DNA from: Seiridium cupressi | Taxonomy: Eukaryota > Ascomycota > Sordariomycetes > Amphisphaeriales > Sporocadaceae | Assembly (NCBI GenBank): GCA_036674765.1 | Contig: JARVKI010000101.1 | Coordinates: 62,001-126,000, forward strand | Reading direction: 5' to 3' | Length of the DNA: 64,000 nt | Shown: positions 48,236 through 59,488 of the stretch, one piece after another | Position numbering within the stretch: the first letter of the stretch is position 1 | Layout of the letters: the number at the start of each line of letters is the position of its first letter | The notes under the pieces: model-generated | Seen by the model: the letters and a program-made list of their open reading frames with translations, nothing else | Told to the model about the DNA's origin: nothing | Databases searched by the model: none | Position numbers and translations under genes: made by a program

Positions 48236-48855
48236 TCATGCCCCAGGGTAAGCGGCGGGCTTGGTTCCAGTCGCTGGGGCGTTGTGTCCCCTACTCCGTA
48301 GAGCCTCAAGGGCATCGACAATGGTAAGAACCATGAAAAGCACCCTTTAGAACAAGGTCGTTAGTAATTATGGACACAGACAATGCTAGCAGCCTTAGAC
48401 TTACCATAGGAAGAAACCAAAGGCGATAGCGGCCTCCAGTGAACCGCATACGGTGTTGGCACCGCACTTCCACGGACCTCCAACATAGACAGCGAGGGCA
48501 ATTGAGCCCGCAAACCAGAAGATGGCCGTAATGACATTGAGGACGAGAGCGGCGAGCTTGTGGAAGATGCTGGTCATGTAGATCGGGGTGATGCCGACAT
48601 AAGCGATAACCAGCAAGGACCAAACCGAGTTGAAAATCATAAAGTTGACAGACGAAGGCGAACTGGATTCGCCATAGTAACCACCATAGTAGCCCCAGTA
48701 TCCGTGGGCCGTGCTGGCGACTGTAAATAATCGATTAGCGAAACAATTTGGCTGTATGAACCTCAGGTCCGCTTACTGTAGGCGGTCAGGCCCAATTCAA
48801 TGATTGCAAATACTGCGGCCACGGCGTGGACGATCGAGAGCCACGTGAAAGCCAT
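48236..48855 (-). CDS. MARVEL-domain small membrane protein, three exons, 167 aa
   Basis: Exons 48855-48777, 48720-48405 and 48344-48236 join in phase. The protein has four hydrophobic segments: SIVHAVAAVFAIIELGLTAY, FNSVWSLLVIAYVGITPIY, LAALVLNVITAIFWFAGSIA and AAIAFGFFLW joined to VLFMVLTIVDALEAL. A pair of cysteines (WKCGANTVCG) lies in the second extracellular loop. The arrangement matches fungal MARVEL-domain (Nce102-related or uncharacterised) plasma-membrane proteins. The first loop contains a Gly/Tyr-rich WGYYGGYYGESS stretch. Function unknown beyond membrane organisation by family. Confidence 0.85.
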
Positions 48856-50829
48856 AATGTCGCAGTTTGGGACGAGTCGATCAGAAAATCGATCGAGGTG
48901 TGATAACTCCGAGATGAAAGCGCCAGCAGATTGTAATGGAGATGTTGGGTCGGAAATGGGGTGCGGCACAGACACAGCATGTGGGAGACCACGATAATAT
49001 ATAAGAGGGATCTGCCATTGCTACCCTACGTAGTCCCAGGTGGCTCAGCCTGATCTGAACCCGAGTCTCTCCACAGGGGAAAGTAGTGATTCGCGCAATT
49101 GCAATGACGTGAGTAGTTGAACACGCGATGAGCACAAGCTTCAGCAGATCCAAGCAAATCTGGGGCTAGACAGTTCGGAACGTGCTTAGCACAGAGCAAA
49201 GTGGAGTCAACATCTAAATCGTAACTGGCACAAGGAAACTGGTGATTGGCTGATACGTCAAGCCCAGCGGCCGACGTACCATTTGTGACTCAGCTTTTGA
49301 TGAAAGCAAGAAAAGGACTGTATGCGGCGGGCATCAAATGACAGGCAAAAGCCACACTCGCTAACGACGTCACTTGGTGGGTATGACGGCATCACTCAAT
49401 TTGTGGTGTGGCGCTATTGGATGATTCAGTTGAAACGGTTAGTGCGATCCCAGTGCCGGGCTCTTCTGAACCAGGGGTGGTTTGCAGCAGGCAGGTTGCC
49501 AGCCTGGCAGCAGGGCAGGTCCCCAGGTCCCTTAGAGCTTTTGAAGGGTAAGTCCCAGCCCACGGTCCTTGCCGAATAGCCTAGCGCGCATAGCTGGAAT
49601 AGTTAATTCTACGAGGCCTGGAGCCGAGGAAACGGCTGATGAGTGGCGGCTCACTTTGTTGGTTTGTATCTCCAACTTACAGCATCATGTACATTCGATT
49701 TAGACAGCTGATCTTCGATCATTGTATACCTGCCAGTCGGATGATTGGTGCATTTCAGAAGCAGTCCTGGGTATAGCATACATAGTGAATGTACAAACAG
49801 TATCTAGTCAAGGTTCCCTAGAGCTGCTGATTAGCATCCATTTTAAGCTTATCGTGTCGCATAGCTCAGAACGCCACCAATGCTCTGCACTCCACAAAAC
49901 ACATTAACGCGGCCAGAGCCCTCCCGCGTCCAGCTCCTGAGAGGTCAAGCTATAGCATGGATATATAGATATCTGTCGGTTGTAATGATCTTCCGTAAGA
50001 ATGTGTTGTGTTGTAATTGGCCGGGAATTCACATGATTTTGAACGACATTTTCATGGCTCCTTTCCGCTACTGGCGTCACGACCATGTTGTGTATTTAAT
50101 CTGGTCCCAGGAAGAAGAATCGCGAATGGAAATTGAGAATGCTAGTGGAAGACGGGTTGGTATCTTCTTGGCAGTGTCCATGGGCTTGGAAACCCCTCAA
50201 TATGCAGCTGGAGCTTGGCGTACAAGCATCGGATGTGATTCATATCTAACGAATAGGCATTTATCTTACAGACACGTGATCGTAGTCGCACGAATACCGT
50301 TAAAAATGCGTTACACGTGTGGCAGTAAAATCAGAAAAGGCTATGCCCGAGGACATGGGCCGTTTCTATAATCTCATCACCGCAAGTCGACCTGTCATTT
50401 TGTATAGAACCCATCGTACCGACGTCCCTGCCGCCAAGGCCACGATACCTCGGCTACGCAGTCCTCTTGCATGATCCAAGGAAGGACTTGAGGGAATTGA
50501 CTTTCTTAACCAACCTCTGATTTGTCGTGACATGATCGAACACGTGCGCAGGCATCGATAATACCTCTATTTGATTGGCATACGAATTACGGTAATCTTT
50601 ATTAGTAGTACACCTCGCCCGCTCTTCTGCCGCCCTGGATTTTTGATTACTGTGATATAATGTTGGTCGTCCTGGAGCAATATATCGGCTAGTATCCTCT
50701 GTTTCGAAAGTTGACCGTTAATGTAATCCTCCAGAAACGCGAAGACGCGCTGCCGACCTTCTCTCATCTTAAAGACCGCGACACTTTGCCCTCCCCAAAG
50801 ATTTCTCTCATCCACAAGGGCTTGGAAAA
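48856..50829. other. Long intergenic region, no gene seen
   Basis: About 2 kb between divergently transcribed genes. A 163-codon frame at 49880-50371 has no family features and no coding-like composition. Probably regulatory sequence only. Confidence 0.55.
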
Positions 50830-52095
50830 ATGCCTTCTAAAACTATACTCCTGGTCGTTGGCTTTGTCGCTGTTGCTCAGGTGACTGCGTTGCCATATGC
50901 ACCTCGGCCATTTGAACATTCACGCCAACCTTTCGTAAAAGTGGAAATAGGCCCGCGCCCCGAGTTTCTGGTCAATGACATGGATGAGGGATGGCTGAAG
51001 GAGCGGCTTTCATCATGTCTTAACATGGAGATGCAGCCCACCAAGTTTTCCATTGGCCATCGTGGAGGTGGCTGTTTGCAATTTCCGGAAGAGACTTCTC
51101 AGTCAATCACAGCGGGCATACGTATGGGAGCAGGCGTTCAAGAGTGTGATGTAGCATTCACGAACGATCTTGAACTTGTCTGTCGCCACGACCAATGTGA
51201 CCTCCATACTACGACGAACATTGTTGCCACGGAGCTTGGATCTAGGTGTACTCAACCGTTCACGCCAGCAGCGAACGGGACGGCGGCCACAGCTAAATGC
51301 TGCACCAGCGACATCACCTTGGCCGAGTTCAAGTCCTTGTGTGGCAAGATGGACGGTTTCAACGCTTCGGCTACCACTGCCGAGGACTTCTTGCATGGAA
51401 CTCCAGCATGGAGGACTGACCTCTACGCAACCTGTGGTACCGTCTTGTCTCACAAGGACTTCATTGAACTTGTCAATCCCTTGGGTTTGGATTTCACGCC
51501 GGAGCTGAAGACACCGCCAGCAGCAGTTCCGATGCCATTCAATGGATCATTCACGCAAGAAAAATTTGCTCAGAGGCTTGCTGATGAATATCGTGAATCT
51601 GGGATCGACTTCAGCAGGGTATGGCCACAGAGCTTCCTGTTTGCAGATCTCGCATATTGGATTGAGAATGAACCCGTCTTTGCCAAGCAAGCCCTGCTGC
51701 TTGACGAGAGCGGTGACACTCCTGACACATTCCTCACAGCAATCGAAAATTTGACCTTTTACAAGGATTCGGGCGTCAATCTTGTCGCGCCTCCTCTTCC
51801 ATACCTGGTGGCACTGGACGATCAAAATGAGATTGTTCCAAGCGCTTACGCCGTCGAGGCGAAGCGACTCGGGCTGGAAATTATCACATGGTCTCTGGAA
51901 CGATCTGGACCGATAGCCAATGTTGGGAAAGGACCCGACTATTACTATTCAACGTTTTATAATGGGACAAACAACGACGGTGACATTTATAAGCTAGTAG
52001 ATGTTTTGGCAAGACGGGTTGGCGTCAAGGGCATCTTCTCAGATTGGTCAAGCACTGTCACATACTACGCCAATTGCTTTGGATTCTTCCCATAA
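50830..52095 (+). CDS. Secreted glycerophosphodiester phosphodiesterase-like protein, 421 aa
   Basis: Intronless. A signal peptide covers residues 1-20 (hydrophobic TILLVVGFVAVAQV). The GDPD barrel starts at GHRGGG (residues 76-81), with the catalytic His/Arg pair. PEETSQSITAG, ECDVAFTNDLELVCRHD (metal Glu/Asp and second catalytic His) and DFTPELKTP follow. Several cysteines and potential N-glycosylation sites (NGT, NAS, NGS, NLT) fit an extracellular protein. It hydrolyses glycerophosphodiesters such as glycerophosphocholine by family analogy; the substrate is unproven. The insertion between the HD motif and the ELK motif is long, as in fungal secreted members. Confidence 0.9.
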   Translation: MPSKTILLVVGFVAVAQVTALPYAPRPFEHSRQPFVKVEIGPRPEFLVNDMDEGWLKERLSSCLNMEMQPTKFSIGHRGGGCLQFPEETSQSITAGIRMGAGVQECDVAFTNDLELVCRHDQCDLHTTTNIVATELGSRCTQPFTPAANGTAATAKCCTSDITLAEFKSLCGKMDGFNASATTAEDFLHGTPAWRTDLYATCGTVLSHKDFIELVNPLGLDFTPELKTPPAAVPMPFNGSFTQEKFAQRLADEYRESGIDFSRVWPQSFLFADLAYWIENEPVFAKQALLLDESGDTPDTFLTAIENLTFYKDSGVNLVAPPLPYLVALDDQNEIVPSAYAVEAKRLGLEIITWSLERSGPIANVGKGPDYYYSTFYNGTNNDGDIYKLVDVLARRVGVKGIFSDWSSTVTYYANCFGFFP

Positions 52096-52763
52096 TCGTT
52101 AGAAATATATCCCATATACACATAAAGCTTATAAGACATGTAGCCGTTTCTGTTGTACCTCTTTCCATTCGTGTACGCTTTGAAATCGTTTTGAAGGGGT
52201 CCCGTCCTCGATTTCTTATACTTGGCATTGTCTAAACATCTACAAGTGCTGCATCTAGCACTTTTCACACCTCGTTAGCCTTTTACACGTGCAAAGTGAG
52301 TCACATACGAGAACAGTCGCTGCGTCGTTAGCTTGTTAGACTGCAAAATATCTATACATCTCACGAAGACCGAAAGTGTGTGCTACATTGGAGTATATGC
52401 CTCAGGAGATGTACTCAGGAAGCTTAATATCCATCAATAGAGCAAGTCTCATCAAGATGCATGAGCCCTCTGTTACACACGGATATTTGCGCGACCGGAA
52501 TTTAGTACAGAGACACAATGGCACTCCGGATTGACAATACATGCCGAATCACTAGATAATAATTGAATAGGGGAATAAATATTCCATTACCATGAGTGAT
52601 TGCGAATCTTAGCACGGCATAAGAGCTACACCTGCAGAAACCCTCAACCCCCTAACCCCGAACATGACCTTGGGAAAGCAAGGATATTAGGCATGCTAAA
52701 CAAGCAATCACGTATATTACCATACACTTCAAGGGTAATACACGCCGAAGAACCGCAACCAAA
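52096..52763. other. Intergenic between convergent GDPD and sulfite oxidase genes
   Basis: Convergent 3' regions; no gene is supported. Confidence 0.6.
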
Positions 52764-54632
52764 TTAGCTGAGGATCGACTTTGGTTGCGTTTCCTTGTTC
52801 CTTCTGATGCCTGAATCAGTATCAACCTCCAGTCTGTGCCAAGCTGTGGCCAAATTTCCCCTGAGATTATAAATACTCTTATAGCATTGAGGCTGTGTAT
52901 TATATGCTTCATCCGTGGCTTTGACCATAAATGTTGTGGTCTTTGCCTGGGGATCTTTGATGATGGGAAGGGTGTCATGGTACGTCCATCGTTTCCAACT
53001 CCATTTCTTGCTTCCGACTTCTTGATGCGTGTCATCCAGGAATGTGGCTTGGCCCCAGGTCTTACCCCCATCTAGACTGACGTCAACACGCTGGATTTCT
53101 CGGCCACCACCGGAGTACGCGTAGCCTTCAAGCTCCACGACATCACCATTGCGACCTGTTTCGTCCGCTCTGGAGGCAGTAGAGACAACGGGGGATTTCC
53201 CGAACGCAGACTTGAACCTCGCCTTGGTGATGGCACTTGTGACGGGCATCTCCTGAATCGACTTGTACTTGTCCCAATCCAGGTTCTGGGTCTCGTTTGG
53301 ACCGAAACACTTGTAGTCTCTTCGCTGCCAACTCGTATGGCTCTCTTCATCTGAGATGGCAATCTTGTTCAACCATTTGACGCAGCGCGCAGCCACTGTT
53401 CCAGGGACCACCACACGAACGGGGAAGCCATGATCTGGCGGCAATGGCATATCATTCATTTTGAAAGCCAGCAAGACGTCGCCGCGTGGATCAAGAGCAG
53501 CATGTATCGGAATGCTTGCTCCGTATGCTTCCAGCGCTGAAAATTGTACGTGTTGTGCATCCTCGGGAAGATTGTCTGCGGCTAAGCCTGCATCGACCAG
53601 CACATCTCGCAATCGTACGCCTTCCCATCTCGCGCAACTGATGGCCCCTACTCCCCATTGCAGGCCATTCGTCTTGCGCGCGTATTCAGTCATATCCTTC
53701 CGCCTGTTCCCAGAGCATTGAAGAACGGATGTGACGGTGTATTGCTTGAATTTGACCTTCAGATCCCCAACAGTATAGGTCTTGACATCCCCATCCGGCA
53801 GTTCAATTGAAATAGTGTGAGCGTCACCAGTCGGATCCTCAATAATAGGAACCCACATGTGATTTCGTACGTAGAAGACCTCGTTGGGGGTCAGGAAATC
53901 GGATGCCAAATCGTCACCTGCTGTCTCGGCGTTGTAAGGTTTCGAGGTCAACTGCAGGAGTCGATCGTCTCGCTTCGGATCTGCGACGAATGGGTCCTCA
54001 ATAGCATCTAGACGTGGCCGAGCGTCAATCAGATCATCTGAATGTACCCTGCCAATAACGTATTGCTCCAAAATCTCTCGGACATACGGAGTCTTGTGAA
54101 TGGAGAAGATATTCCAATACGGCTCGATACTCCCCCCAGCTGCGCGCAGAATGACTTCACCCCCTGGGTGCGCCGGTATCCAATCCGTAATATCGTATAT
54201 TTTGTCCTCGTATACGATCCATGGCCTCGCAGACTTGGGACCGTGTGTCTTAACTTCTGATAATCGATAGCTTGGTAACCCACCATTGGACCCTCCGCTC
54301 GATGACTCGTCGTATACCCCTGATCCATCGACGAGCACTTCGTTCGGGCTACGCGGTGCTGTCTGGGCGATCGAGAAGATCGCTGTCAGAAGACCGCCCC
54401 CTGCAGCTAGAGCTCGAAAAGAACGATATTTGGCTTGATTTGGGGGGAGTGGCCTAGCAAACTTGGGAGCGTGCCTTCGGAGATTGGCGTAGCCGGAGAA
54501 CGTTCGACAAGAACGAGGGAGGCTGGGGTTTTGGATATTCAAGGTCTGTGGTTTTGGGGGTAAATTCGGACGGCTACGTCGAGTAGCATTGCAAAGCTCT
54601 TGGCCGAAGAATTGTAGTATCGATCGTGACAT
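52764..54632 (-). CDS. Sulfite oxidase with N-terminal cytochrome b5 domain, mitochondrial, 622 aa
   Basis: Single exon from the ATG at 54632. Residues ~1-85 are rich in Arg, Pro and Ser with few acids, then a short hydrophobic segment: a mitochondrial intermembrane-space targeting signal is likely. The haem-b5 domain follows with DWIPAHPGG (about 149-158) and the second haem His in FSIHKTP. The molybdopterin domain carries the Mo-ligand cysteine in VLQCSGNRR (about C306). GVGAISCARWEGVRL and HGFPVRVVVPG are the other cofactor motifs, followed by the dimerisation domain (VSLDGGKTWG). It oxidises sulfite to sulfate with electrons to cytochrome c. The architecture equals the animal enzyme. Confidence 0.94.
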   Translation of the reverse strand: MSRSILQFFGQELCNATRRSRPNLPPKPQTLNIQNPSLPRSCRTFSGYANLRRHAPKFARPLPPNQAKYRSFRALAAGGGLLTAIFSIAQTAPRSPNEVLVDGSGVYDESSSGGSNGGLPSYRLSEVKTHGPKSARPWIVYEDKIYDITDWIPAHPGGEVILRAAGGSIEPYWNIFSIHKTPYVREILEQYVIGRVHSDDLIDARPRLDAIEDPFVADPKRDDRLLQLTSKPYNAETAGDDLASDFLTPNEVFYVRNHMWVPIIEDPTGDAHTISIELPDGDVKTYTVGDLKVKFKQYTVTSVLQCSGNRRKDMTEYARKTNGLQWGVGAISCARWEGVRLRDVLVDAGLAADNLPEDAQHVQFSALEAYGASIPIHAALDPRGDVLLAFKMNDMPLPPDHGFPVRVVVPGTVAARCVKWLNKIAISDEESHTSWQRRDYKCFGPNETQNLDWDKYKSIQEMPVTSAITKARFKSAFGKSPVVSTASRADETGRNGDVVELEGYAYSGGGREIQRVDVSLDGGKTWGQATFLDDTHQEVGSKKWSWKRWTYHDTLPIIKDPQAKTTTFMVKATDEAYNTQPQCYKSIYNLRGNLATAWHRLEVDTDSGIRRNKETQPKSILS

Positions 54633-57302
54633 GGTTGGAGACGGGTCACCGAGGACCTGTTTCACATGCTTAGTATTGGGAAATGGTAAGGGAGGAGAGA
54701 CAATTACCGGGAAGGGCGACGATCACGTTGCATACATCGAGGCACAATTGCTTGTATCGTGTCGTCAGAGTACCTGTCGTGCAAATGGTTGTCCAACCTG
54801 AGTTACGGGCAATGGAGCGATTGGTTGGAATCCAGGCCTTGCGTCTTATCGCGGTATTGGTAACCACTCGGAGAATATCTCGGACGCCGGCGAAGATGAA
54901 GCTATCGCCAACTCTTATCGTTGAAATGAATATCCGAAAGTCTCGCCAGGATCCAGCTGGACGGCGCAGTCATGACGGCTGTGCCAACGCATCGTTAAAG
55001 AAGGAGCTAAGTAGGAGAGGAAAGAGCCAATGTACGTTTGGTGTATCCCGTGTGCACATGGGGACATGAGGTTCTTGCGGGATTGCACTTTCCTTTTCCG
55101 TGTTGCGTCCCGTTGTGGTGAATGCTGGCTGACGAGTTTCTGGGGGGTGGAAACTCCCGACAACCCAACTCTGGGGTACTGTCGGTTTGCCCTTCAACGG
55201 AGATTGCCGCCATGTTGGAGCTTTTAGCGGCTATTTGCGGCGGATCTCCAGGAGGCCGCGTCCAATGACAAATATTAAGTAACCACATCAATAGGAAGAC
55301 TCCCATTCGCTGCATTGGTCCTGTTTTACCTTGGACGCCGTACTGTTTCAGTGAGGAGAATGAAACATGAAGCTGGTGACCTGACAGCCATCTATATAAC
55401 CCATTATGGATGTTATAACGGTTGCATTGATAGAAGGAAGGGCTACTAGACTGAAACTTACAAGTCGTACCTACAATAGGAGACTCTGCACCTAACTAGT
55501 CATCAGCATCTTAAACACGGTACGATCTTGACTTTACCCGCATCGTGAAGTGCCGTTCTCGTCTTGGCGAAGCTCTCAAACTCCTTACCGGTCCTGCCTG
55601 TGCCGCCTATAAGCAGACCAGAATCTCCATAGACGCCGACTCCGGGTCAGCGATGATAATTTGCACGGCTTGCGCCATCTCATCCACGGCTGCGGCTGTC
55701 AGCGATGGCACCTAGAGCTTCGATCTCGGGCGCGATTTCATCGAGGAAAGGTATGAACAAGAAACTGGTTTGAACTATCTAAAAGATGAGCTGTGTCTTT
55801 CCTCTTTCGCAGCTTCTTTTGTTTCTCTGTTTCCTCGAATTTGCATTTCCTCCTGCATCGCGCAATCCAACGATGAAACTCTTCGCCGTTGGGTTTCAGC
55901 GCGCAGCCACCTGCACGCAGAGAGGGGAGCCAACGAGCTCGGTCCCAAGTCTCCCGACATATCCAAAACTGGGAAAGGAGGACGAGTTATTTTTCCCGTT
56001 GATAAAATCCATGAGCGAGATCACGATAGATGTTTCCACACGGCTATCGCCCTGTCTTTGGGTCAGTACAGGCGTCGTTTGGCGCTGGTCGTGTATAAAC
56101 ATTAAGTCAATAAACATTCATTTTGAACTCCTAGAACCTGAGGATTAAAACCACTTTACCCTTAGTAAGCATATCCTAGCTGCGGGATATCGCTAGGTTA
56201 GCTAATCTTCCTCACTGATATATCTCTATTTATTAATCCCCCTGGATCGAAGTCTTGGACCACACCGATACGTATATATAAAGGGTGTTCTATTTATTAT
56301 AATTTTGTAAGAATTTGCTCGCAAGAAGTTGCTATTCAATCCCTGCAAATAACGTGACGTCTATGAGGGATATAAAGCAACTTGAAGAGCTCTGGTTAAC
56401 ATGTCATCTTTGCTGATAACAAACTCCCGTATGTTGAGATGTATTGGTCGTTCATAGTCGATTAGGCTGTCAAGGAACAATGCATTAAAAATATTCAATG
56501 TGAATCATGATTCATTAGTCGACACCAGTACTACGACCGCCCAAAGAGTTTGCCTATAACATATACATAGTTAAACGAGAAGAACTGATAATTCTGATGC
56601 AACCGAGCCACAAAGAGATGTTTGTAAAGACGAGAGTGTGGGGGAACAAGCATATATGGCATGTTGCCGTTGACGTGTGATTGATCTGGGCATGCTCCTG
56701 TATGCTTCCAGTCCCAACGGATCCCTTCTTTTGGCGTTGGCTAATGCTAGTTCTGGAGCGACCAAACGCTTAAACGGCACCGAACGTCGATCGACGCCGA
56801 CGAGACTACAGCTCAAACGTTCCTCTGCCCTCCGATATCTCGCTACGGCTTACCACACTGACTGACTGCAGCCCACGACTGTCGAGAGGACCCACAAGCG
56901 GGTTAGCCTGCTGCCACCGCGGCCGCTCTGCCAGACCACATACGGAGAAGCGCATATACCTACCAGGCGCGAGACGGGGCCCCGAAGAAGTCGGCGAAAT
57001 TTAATGAGGCACGGGGTCCCCATAGCCATAGCGTAAAGGGGCCTGGTCCTTCATTTGAAAATTCAATCGTGGCGATACCTATTTGGAATGTTTCTCAACG
57101 ATCGATCGAGAGATATGGATAGTTAGAGCAAATCTTTTGAGCTTCGTCTGGCCACTCACTGATAACTTCTGCACCGTCAAGCTCTTGTGGGCAATTTCTC
57201 CTAGGCTCACGCGGGCGACATGCATTTTGTTTAAACCATATCAAAGACCTGGATTGTCCGGAAAAGTTGTGCTGTGGCATATAAAACGGGGAGCAGTCAC
57301 TT
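54633..57302. other. Long intergenic region, no gene seen
   Basis: About 2.7 kb, AT-rich from 56.1 kb on. Frames near 55770-56148 look like chance openings, without motifs or splice partners. It holds the sulfite oxidase promoter and probably degenerate sequence. Confidence 0.5.
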
Positions 57303-58742
57303 ATGGCACCGGGGAATTGGGTTCCTGTTTCTCCGCGTGAGATGGAATCATATCATGAACCAACTGCTGGCCTAATTTGCAGTCTCACCATTGGCCTTCT
57401 GACGACCTCTATAGTATCGAGCCTCCTGAGTCCGTATTTCCCTCCACTTCACTCAGAGTCTAAATTAACACAGCGTCAAGCTCAGAAACATCTTGCGGCA
57501 AAAGAGTGGCAAAGGCTGCCATGGATCATATGGAGTAAGCCGTTTTTTTCGACCGCTGTATCTAAATCTAAACACTTCTGACCGGATCTAGCTGTGTTCT
57601 TGATCTATTTCTGTTCGATGATATTCGTCGTTGGGTCAATCATCATCCAATTTGGTTTTGGTTCCGGTTCAAACCATAGGGCATGTAGCGCAGCTAGTTT
57701 CTTATGTCTCGGCGCATATCTAGTAAGCAAGGTGAGTAGAGTACCACGATGTATGCAGAGTATCATGACTGACACTTTCTTAGATAGTGAGTTGACGCCA
57801 CCGATATTAATATTCGTACCCCAGCGACTAATAACCAAAGTTCATATACTTGTTCCTCGTGGACAGAGCAGTGAGTTCGATTCACCAACTGGGCAAAAGA
57901 GGGTCATCTAATGGGTTATAGCATATAATCCGAGGCACAACAAAAAGCCGTTTAAGATCCAAACTGTATCTATGGAATTCTATAGGCATGCTTAGTCAGT
58001 CGATACCCACATTGCATTTTTCGAAATAATGTACTAATTGTAGTATAAGCATATACTGTATTATTGGTGTTTGGAGTTTCGTCTAGTAAGTCATAGCTCT
58101 GACTGGAGAAGAGTTTGGTTTGCTAATATATCTTAGTTGGACGGACCGGCTCGAGAATGCAAAATGCACGATTGGAATAGAGTGGCAAATGGTTATTCCT
58201 TTGCTGTCTTTCGATGTGTTTGCCAACGTGTGTTTGCGTGCGTTCTTGATTAACACAACTTGCTGACTCTTCCTAGATCTACCTGACCGTGCTCTTCTTG
58301 CGACCCCTAATGAGTTGGCACCCATATCCACCTTTACCATGGACTTTTAGTAACTGGAATAGGCACGTATTCTGTAGGATGGCGTTGCAGGAGGTCTGAG
58401 TCAAAAGACTGGATCGTCTCGAATGCGCTGGTCTCTCAACCTCCTAATGCGCAACTTCGGACACTATCTCGAAAAACGATCATAGGATGCATCGGTACTC
58501 TTATCATCAGTATGACGTATGTACTAGGACAACTCGACGAACGAGATTCTGCTGATTTGATAAAATCATAGGAACGCCACGGCCTTGATGATATTAAATG
58601 GGGAAGTTGCGTGGTTATGCCTCATGTGTTGCACTAGCGACAGTAAGCTTTCCTTGGCGAGCCCTGGATTTGAGATCCTGTTAACTCTTGCGAAGTTCTG
58701 TTTTCAGCCTTGATAATCCACTGGGTTACGTTGACGGAATGA
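57303..58742 (+). CDS. Fungal multi-pass membrane protein of an uncharacterised family, about ten exons
   Basis: No exon here exceeds about 235 nt, so the gene is easily missed. Firm exons: 57303-57534, 57592-57731 (FGFGSGSNHRACSAASFLCL), one ending RGQS near 57871, one with KSRLRSKLYLWNSIGML near 57940-57998, one with IYCIIGVWSFV near 58045-58083, one with CTIGIEWQMVIPLLSFDVFAN near 58132-58228, IYLTVLFLRPLM near 58277-58312, STYSVGW...LRTLSRKTIIGC near 58364-58516, NATALMILNGEVAWLCLMCC near 58571-58643, and the last exon LIIHWVTLTE ending at 58742. The motif order matches a widespread ascomycete family of about seven-helix proteins with the RaCsaA, GxExxxxxPLxSFDVxxNxYLT and GExxWxCLxCC motifs. 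The exon near 57780-57871 is not fully resolved. Function unknown. Confidence 0.75.
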
Positions 58743-59488
58743 TCGCCTTTGAAAAGACTGCCTAGAACAAGTTCGACGGCCAGCAGAGCCACTGCCGACA
58801 ATCCATTCGATTGGCCTACGCCGTCATCTACGGGATCATCGCCCAGCCAGAAACAGACAGCCTTAGCAACCCAGAAAGCTCAGCCTTCGTCGTGAAGAAG
58901 AGTGATCAGCGGATTTTACCCAACCGAAGGGTCTAAGCTGATGTTTAAACAACTCGTTCTGCGATACCGCACGACTCCTGGAGTGATATTGTATGAGCTT
59001 CTATTTAAGCTATAAGAATAGTTCCTAACGCAAGATGAATGCCATCAACTTCAAGAGATGCCTTGGCATGGAGGATGATGCAAGCACATCCTTCCACGTG
59101 TGCGACGAAATTTGCCATTGGGCTCTCGCTAGCGGCACCGAGTATTGTAAAGCCCAAGCCCAGGTTCTGTTAGCCCATGTCATTGATCCTCCCACATTGG
59201 CAGGATATGAAAATGACCATCTGTGGGTCATTTGGCAACCGGAATGTAGGAGAGAATGGCTTTCGGCTTTATGCGTATCGGATGATACGCAATCTACCGC
59301 GAACGGAATCGTGTCGCGAGTGTGTCTCATCAAGTGGTGCCGAGATCCGCATAAATGGAAACGATAGAAATAGATATATTAGGCAGAACCACTGCTTTAC
59401 AGTGGCAGGAACAAGCATATCTATTAGAGCTTCGGTGTTCTGTTATGCAACCTCCTCGCCTGGCATTGGAGAGCGAGACTGGGCAATA
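58743..59488. other. Intergenic, convergent genes
   Basis: Frames at 59035-59367 on both strands lack supporting features. No gene is called. Confidence 0.5.

Noticed and set aside
49880..50371. 163-codon plus-strand frame in a long intergenic region
   Set aside because: No recognisable family, no signal or splice pattern, irregular composition; most likely chance.
55770..56148. Two overlapping plus-strand frames of 111 and 120 codons
   Set aside because: They occupy different frames of the same bases, one with a vaguely signal-like start, but neither shows conserved motifs or splice partners.
57860..57890. tRNA T-loop-like GTTCGATTC
   Set aside because: No matching acceptor or anticodon stems around it, and it falls inside an intron of the membrane-protein gene.
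59035..59367. 110-codon plus-strand frame and its antisense counterpart
   Set aside because: Both strands are open over the same bases, neither shows motifs, and the adjacent genes are complete without them.
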